Source: Bacteroidia bacterium (GTDB taxonomy: Bacteria; Bacteroidota; Bacteroidia; Bacteroidales; Marinifilaceae). Taken from it: a stretch of DNA of 9,121 nucleotides. The stretch is from contig BNXR01000083.1 of NCBI GenBank assembly GCA_025999735.1, positions 1-9,121 on the forward strand, given 5' to 3'. Below are positions 1-6,500 of the stretch, piece after piece. Made by a program: the position numbers and the translations under genes. Position 1 is the first letter of the stretch. Each line of letters starts with the position of its first letter. The notes under the pieces were generated by a model. That model was given only the letters and a program-made list of their open reading frames with translations, had not been told where the DNA came from and did not search any database.

Positions 1-139
1 GCTCGAAATGCTGTTCTTGAGAATAAGAAGAAAATAGCAAAGGATGTGCTTTCACGGGGAAACAAGCCCCATAGATATTGAAGACGATATGATACACGGG
101 CTTGCTAAAAAACAAAATGTTCGGTTATCCTTACCTTGA
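1..139 (+). pseudogene. 3' remnant of a gene, frameshifted near its end; possibly Rpn/PD-(D/E)XK-type putative transposase tail
   Basis: The reading frame open at base 1 encodes ARNAVLENKKKIAKDVLSRG followed by NKPHRY and a TGA at 79-81. In the +2 frame from base 71 the translation IDIEDDMIHGLAKKQNVRLS continues with LP to a TGA at 137-139. Removing one C from the CCCC run at 67-70 joins the two into one tail. That joined tail resembles the end of Rpn-family proteins (recombination-promoting nuclease/putative transposase), which often finish with a charged helix, a 'LLxxG' turn, and a 'DIaxxTGLsxexVxxL' motif. The resemblance is by eye and the catalytic domain lies outside the window, so the family call is tentative. 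An intact protein ending at 81 is the alternative. No hairpin terminator follows it. Confidence 0.4.
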
Positions 140-238
140 ATGTAAAAGATTTTGTGAGGTATAATACAATGACTATCATTCTATCCCCACGAGATTCCAT
201 TAATAGATATATTTGGAAAATGTAGTAAGATTTTTTTT

Positions 239-266
239 CGCTGGCGCGGCTTTGTAAGCCGTGTCA
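239..266 (+). repeat. GC-rich palindromic repeat, copy 1 (REP-like)
   Basis: The sequence starts CGCTGGCGCGGCTTTGTAAG and continues CCGTGTCA. It contains the hairpin core GGCTT-TGT-AAGCC with outer arms that pair only partly (GGCGC against GTGTC). The same word recurs at 340-366, 494-520 (inverted) and 8703-8733. It is non-coding, GC-rich against AT-rich surroundings, and is directly preceded by a run of eight T. A dispersed REP-like element is inferred from the four copies in this one window. Confidence 0.7.
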
Positions 267-270
267 CATT

Positions 271-335
271 ATCTTGAACCACGATTAAAAGGTCTTGAAC
301 CACGATTTTCATAAGATTTACAAGATTTGCAAGAT
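271..335 (+). repeat. Two tandem half-copies of the TCTTGAACCACGATT repeat family
   Basis: A short half-copy (TCTTGAACCACGATTAAAAG, from 272) is followed directly by a longer arm at 293-335. The longer arm runs through TCTTGAACCACGATTTTCAT, then AAGATTTACAAGATTTGCAA, then GAT. The 293-335 arm matches 8520-8562 at 42 of 43 positions in the same orientation. Here the matching right arm of the palindrome is absent, so these look like solo arms of the element that is more complete at 8517-8633. No coding potential was seen. Confidence 0.7.
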
Positions 336-339
336 AGCT

Positions 340-366
340 CGCTGGCGCGGCTTTGCAAGCCGTGTC
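340..366 (+). repeat. GC-rich palindromic repeat, copy 2 (left member of an inverted pair)
   Basis: Starts CGCTGGCGCGGCTTTGCAAG and continues CCGTGTC. It is nearly identical to copy 1, with GCA in place of GTA. It faces copy 3 at 494-520 in inverted orientation across about 127 bp, so the two could form the ends of one compound element. Confidence 0.7.
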
Positions 367-381
367 GCATTTGACATGAAA

Positions 382-468
382 GCCCTACGGGCAAATAGTC
401 CGTTAGGACTTGCATATCAATAGAAAATGGATGGCTCCTCCCCTCCCAGCAACCCCGTAAGTGGGTTG
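382..468. repeat. Cluster of three short perfect hairpins between the inverted GC repeats
   Basis: Three small perfect stems follow one another: GCCC-TAC-GGGC (382-392), AGTCC-GTTA-GGACT (397-410) and CAACCC-CGTAAGT-GGGTTG (450-468). The loops share a GTA/TAC-like core (TAC, GTTA, CGTAAGT). A T/C-rich single-stranded stretch lies between the second and third. The segment is enclosed by copies 2 and 3 of the GC palindrome. It could be a dispersed intergenic repeat or a structured RNA. No ORF with protein-like composition is present. Confidence 0.5.
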
Positions 469-493
469 AACTCCTATAAGATATAGTTGCAGG

Positions 494-520
494 GACACGG
501 CTTTGCAAGCCGCGCTAGCG
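494..520 (-). repeat. GC-rich palindromic repeat, copy 3 (inverted)
   Basis: The minus strand reads CGCTAGCGCGGCTTGCAAAG followed by CCGTGTC. It matches copy 2 in inverted orientation except for one A/G change in the outer arm and a shift of the loop. It ends directly against the terminator hairpin of the giant gene at 521. Confidence 0.7.
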
Positions 521-565
521 AAAATAGTAGAGGGCGGATTTTAAAACCCGCCCTCTACTATTTTT
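521..565 (-). terminator. Strong, symmetric rho-independent terminator of the giant surface-protein gene
   Basis: A perfect 17-bp stem is formed by AAAATAGTAGAGGGCGG (521-537) and CCGCCCTCTACTATTTT (548-564), with a 10-nt loop. On the minus strand it begins about 11 nt after the TAA at 576-578 and its descending arm ends in a U-rich tract (CTATTTT). The plus-strand reading also ends in a T run (561-565), so it can work in both directions. Confidence 0.8.
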
Positions 566-575
566 ATGTTTTAAT

Positions 576-3500
576 TTATTCTACCAAAATTTTGACCACT
601 TTTCTCCCTACTTTTATAAAGTACAGACCATCTGCCCAAGGCATGCTCAGCACCTGTTGCTGTTCAACAACTGACTCTGTACTCACCAAACGACCGGAAA
701 GGTCGAAGACTTGGAGAGTTTGAACATCACTCGGAATACCCGTAACCGTCACTTGGCCGCCCCTACTTACAGGATTCGGATAAGCCTGCAAAGAGGTAGC
801 AACAGCCCTGGTCGCAACGAGCAATTTTCCCGGACAACTATGCAATACCTCGCCGCTTGTGGTCGTTAAGTCAACACTATAAACAGCAGTTGTATCGAAA
901 GTCGCAGAGTAGAACTGACTCGTGCCTGCATTTGATCCATTTTGGTACCACGTGTAACCCGTGAAAGTGTATCCATTCTTAACATTCACCCCTATCAAGA
1001 CTTCATCAAAGAGCGTACTCGTCACTTCACTAAATTGGTATCGGAGTTCGACCGTCACACTATCCACCCGCGTAGCACGCGAAGTAGTAACAGTATAGCG
1101 AATCGTATAAATCCCGGGACTTGTCAGTAGGGGACTGTTGATAAAGGTAACTTGAGCAGACGGATTCTCAGTACGCACTTCTATGAGGGCCGACGACGCA
1201 TCACAACTCACAAGATAGGGCGCAGCGGGATTGAGCACTATACTATCATTCACCCACACGCTACCTTTGACGTTCTTTGCACTGTCGGAAACGACCCAAC
1301 TACCTGTGTCAGCAACAGGATGGTAGTTGTTATTCCCATACGATAAAGCCATAATTCGGACGATACCGATGGTATCCTTAATGAGTACGGTGTTGCCGCT
1401 TACAACAGCAATACCCAGATCTAAGGAATAATAAATAACGGTGTCGCCACTCGAAGATGTAGCTGCAAGTGTGAGCGTATCGTTACGCGAGAACGCATAG
1501 CTGGCGGCTAAATTCCACGTGATTGTCTGCTGTGCCTTGAGAATCTCTAACGAATCGAATGACGTGTGCGAGAAAAGATAATTTTCTGAACTACCACCCG
1601 TTGTAGTCACCCTATATTTTCCTACCGAAGAAGTGTCCGTGGCTATTGTAGTTGGCGTTGGAGGAGTTATCATACTCACGCTATCGCCGTTCTTCCAACC
1701 GCTATAAATGAGCCTGAACGCCGGATTCGGGTCTCCATACATTCTAAACGTATCGGCAACCGCTACTGTGAGTGTAGCCGGGAATACAGCAAATGTACGC
1801 ACGGAATCAACAGAGTGGTGGGTTGCTGTAGAATCAACTGTCGCATGCACAGTCGCACTCCCCGTACCCGAAGTGATAATGAGTAACGTATCGTTCTCTA
1901 TACGCGCACCGCCACTTGCCGTAAAGACAACCGGATTACCGCTGTTAGAACTAGCACGCAAAATAGTCGTAGCGCCGTAAGTAGGATAGAATGTGCCACC
2001 CCATGTAAGAGACTGTGCCATCTTGGATATTGTCAGTGTGCCAGGACGATAGTCAAAGTCATACTTCGATGAAACGCCTCCCGACACTTTAATGGTGTCT
2101 GTATAGATGCCCGCAGCACTGCCTGAAGCAACCGTGGTGCTCGCAAGTGGCGGCGTACTAATAACTGACCCAATATTCAAACTGTCGTCACTGCTGCGCA
2201 CCCAACCGCTATAACGTACCCTAAAGGTGGGGATAGGGTCTCCGGAAGTGATTGTCGTATCTACCGCACTCACCGTGAGGAGTGCTTTGCCAACAGATGG
2301 GAATGTCTTAACGCCACTGCTCACCGCTAAATAGTTGTCATTCCCTGCCTGTACTGCTGTAAGCGTTACAGGACCGCCTGCACCCCGAATGAAAGCCGTA
2401 TCGTGACTTGTGGCAACAATGGTATCAGCAGTCGAGGTGTAAGTCAGCGGCAAATTTGTATTGACACCATTACTCTGCGCTCTACCCGTCAGTTTTATGG
2501 GAGCGTCACCATATTTCTTGTTTTGGAAAGTAGTAGGAGATTGATTCCAAATAATAGTCTGAGGAGCCTTTTTAATCACCAAACTATAAACGGCGGTGGC
2601 GGCTTTGTAGCTCCCATCGCCTGCTTTTGTCGCCCTCACCCGAATAGTATCGGATTTTGTGACATCCGTGATTTTCCCGCTCGTGGTATCGAGCGTAGCT
2701 GTACCCGAACCTCCAATTTGGGCATACGTAATAGCTCCGCTTCCGACACCATCATCAATGAGCGTTGGCGTATAACTGAACGTAGGACTGTAAAACGTAT
2801 CTACCACTGCCTCAGCAAAAGAGATGCTCTGAGTGGCCGTATCCACCCGCAAGGTCGCGGTATCGTATGTAAACACATAATTATTCGACACGCCACCCGC
2901 AACAGTAATAGGATAATTGCCGGGTGCACTACTCTTCCCTGCTGTGGAAGTAGCGGTGGGTGCTGGCGTCAAGGATGCTGGCGTATCCGCCAATTTGAAA
3001 CCGCTGTAGGTAAGCCGGATGGGCGGATTTTCGGTATTGTACATTTTAAACGTATCTATGGGCGTAACGGTGAGCGGTGCTTTGTTTATCGTCAGTGTAT
3101 CATTAATATAGGTAAAGTCATAATTAGACGATGCGCCACCTGCCAATGTAATAGGATATTTGCCCGCAGAACTACTTGCGGAGGCTGCGGTGGTAGCCGT
3201 TGGAGGGGTAATATTAGCCACAGTGTCGCTATGTACAAAACCACTGTAATTAACAGTAAAAGAAGGAATAGGGTCGCCGTAAGTAATCGTTGCGCCAGCA
3301 ACTGTCACATGAAGTGGAGCCTTGTTAATCGTCAGCGTACCGGGAATATAAACAAGCCTGTAGTTGGCAGCCGATGCTCCCGAAGTAAAGTTAATAGGAT
3401 AAGTACCCGCCAACGTATCTGACGGTACGTCTAACGAGAGTGGTGAAGTAAGACAAGATATATTCTCTCCGTTTTTGTAACCTGAAGCATCAACCCCAGA

Positions 3501-6500
3501 TGTCACAGAGGTCATCAGAGGTCCCTGTCCATAAGTGATAGTTGTATCACGTGCTTTGAAAGTGAGCGTAGCTGAATCGATGAGCAAGTTTCCTTTATGA
3601 TAGTCAAAGGCGTAATTGTTCGACAGACCGCCCGCAGGAATAATGGTATCGGTATAAAGTCCTACCGCCTGAGCTTGAGTAAGTACGGTAGTGGCGGTCG
3701 GCACTGCGAGAAGTGATGCTGTACCCTCCCCGTTCTTCCAACCGAAGTAGGAAAGCGTAAAACTTGGATTGGGGTCACCATAAATCCGATAGGCAGAGTC
3801 GGCTGTCACAGAGAGGGTAGCTTTAGCAGCAGTCACCGTTTGGGTGATTGTATCGGCGATATAATCGGCAGTGGCTGCTACTGCGGCGGTAATCTTAGCG
3901 GTGCCCGTACCTGATTTCATACGCAATACGTTGCCTGTGATTTCTGCTACTGTCGGATTGCTTGAAGTATAGACAATGGGCTGTGTGCTGCTAACTGCAG
4001 CGTTCAATACAGTTGTATCGCCGTATGTCGTGTCACTGAGTGTTTGTGTCCAGTCAAGACCTTGTTTCCCTCTAATAGAGAAGATACGTTCCACAGGCGT
4101 TGCATTCGCAAATAAGTTGCTACTGCTTATCTGTTTAGCTCGGATAGTGACTGTCGTTGGTAAGCTTAGAAGATTACTGATAAAGAGGGTATCACCGCGT
4201 ACAGTTGCCTTATTGGCTTCCAACGATTCGAATGTAACTTTTAGCCCACTCGTGGCAATGGCGGTATCAGCACCTACTAACAAGATGGTATCACCGTAAG
4301 CTACGTTGGTATTAGGATTCCAGTTTATCGTCTGTGTGGCTTGTGTAATTTCCAAAACATAGCTTGCCGTAGCCGCGTTGTAATAGTTATCCGCAAGTTT
4401 GACAGCTTGGATTTCCAAAGTCCCTAACTGGCTGACAGCGTGGACTTCGCCCGTCACAGAATCAATCGTCACGGAGGCATCCCCCGCCGCATCAATGATT
4501 TTGTATCTTAAATCATCTGTAACTGCCCCGCCTGTAGGAACATGCCTAAAACTAAACGGATTGAAATAAGCTAACACTACAGACTCCGGGTCGAAAGCGA
4601 TTGTCCGGTCTTTCTTAGATACGCGCAAGGTGTAATAGATGGTATCGGCAGCGTAAAAAGCATCTGCCGGCACAATAGCCCTGATTACTGCCGTGTCCAC
4701 ATTGGAACGGACAATCAGCAAACTGTCTCTCACTAATTGTGCCACTGCCGGTCTGCCGGATGAGAACACTGCCCGTGCACCGCTTAATGAAGTTACACGT
4801 AAGACAGTCGTATCACCATAAGCGGTGTTCCATAGAGGAACTGCCCATGCCAAATTTTGCTTGTTACTCCTGAATACCACTCTTATCGTGTGGTTATCTT
4901 TAATATTACTTAACGTCAAACTTTTACTGAGCACTGCCCCCGGTCTGCTCACTCCATCCACTTTCACGGAGTCTATAACGTAATATGGGTCTGGCGCAAA
5001 TGTAAAAATCTGCGAACTGCCGTACTCTACCATCGTCGGTCCGCTTGGAGAAATACTCCCGTTTGCACCTGCAACGGCTGTAAGCGTGAATGTCTTTTTC
5101 TTGAAACCTACATGAATGGTATGAGCGGTATCTATATTATAAAAGGTATAGTTGCTTGCCAAAGGATGGGATGCGAGGCTATCAATGCCATCCACCAATA
5201 GGGTATCCAACACATAAGCCGCTTGGGGAGTAATGGTAAAAGCAAAGTCAGTTCCATGATTCACTTTTTTTGTTTTCGGACTGATATTTCCACCCGTGCC
5301 GGTTGATGCGGTGAGTGTATATTGATTGATTTTCCAAGTGGCATAAAGTGTTAAATTGGTCGTAACCACAGCGTTAAAATTATATGCGGTAGTCGTACCC
5401 ACTTTACACCATTTGACAAAGGTGTAGCCGGTGCTGTCGGGATTGGCAGGCTGAGTAATCTTCCCTCCTATCCAAATAACAGTGTCAAGGTCCGTACCCC
5501 TATTATGGTCAATGAAAGCCACCGTCCAAGCAGTCTTCCAATTGGCATACAGCGTGATGTTACTCGTCACCGTATCGGTAGAAAAGTCCCATTTATTTAA
5601 AAATGTGGTATTGTCGGTAAACCAACCAAGAAAGGCATAGCCGGGACGGGGTGGAACAAGCGGCTCGGGAACCACAACCCCGTGTGTGATTGTATCCGGA
5701 GAAACCGCAGTGCCACCGTTGGCATCAAAGGTAACTGTGTATTTATTCTTTTCCCACTTCGCAAAAAATCTGATATTAGCTGTTATGGGTGTGCTTCCTA
5801 AATCAACCATATTGGCTGTCGCGAGGTTAGCTTGTTTGTGCCAACTTAGTACGTGGTAACCCGTACTGTCTGTAATAGGTTCCGTTGCAGTGGTGTTCCA
5901 AGGAACAAGCTGCTTATCAATAGTATCTGCTGAGGTTGCTGGGCCACTCAAAAAGACTACCGAAAGTTCTTGCAACTTGAAAACAGCATGAATGGTGTGA
6001 TTGGCATCTATGTTCGTAAAGTCATATCGCCTTCCATTAATCAGAAGATTTCTGACATCCACACCGTCCACATAGATAGTATCTACCACATGATGTGGGT
6101 CAGCAGTGGCTACATATGATATATTTGTATTAGAATCTTTAGTTACTGTACTTGACTGGTTAAATGTACCATTCCCATCGGTAGTAGCTGTAATAGTGTA
6201 CTTTTTAATATTCCAAACGGCATGGATGGTAATAGCAGCTGTGGCTACCGTGTCAGTGGAAAAATTCCAAGCGGTTGTACCAGCAGCCTCTTTATACCAA
6301 CCTACGAAGTCATAACCTATGCGGGTAGGGGCGATAGGTACGCTCACGGTGTCGCCCGTTTTGAGGTCTTGTGGCTGAGGGGTAGAAAAACCGTTGTGCA
6401 CATTAAATGTTACTCTATATGTCCTTATCCATTTGGCATAAAGTATCGTATTTACCGTTACCGGATTTGAAAAATTCCAAGGATTTGTAGGTGGAGTACC

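Noticed and set aside
140..238. Possible gene or regulatory site between the left gene tail and the first repeat.
   Set aside because: The stretch is AT-rich, holds no ORF of note and no stem; the T run at 231-238 has no hairpin before it.
269..508. A 79-codon minus-strand frame across the left repeat cluster.
   Set aside because: It spans the palindromes and the three hairpins and has low-complexity, Ser/Arg/Cys-rich content; it is better explained by the non-coding repeats.
239..520. Possible CRISPR array.
   Set aside because: The copies are in both orientations, irregularly spaced (about 101 and 154 bp between starts) and are separated by other repeats, not by uniform spacers.
487..723. 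A 78-codon plus-strand frame over the terminator and the end of the giant gene.
   Set aside because: It reads through the terminator stem and the antisense of the T9SS domain; no ribosome-binding site or protein family was seen.
2403..3422. A 339-codon plus-strand open frame antisense to the giant gene.
   Set aside because: It lies wholly over the MBG-coding region and its translation is rich in Arg, Cys and Ile with no domain or signal; it is a shadow of the repetitive minus-strand gene.
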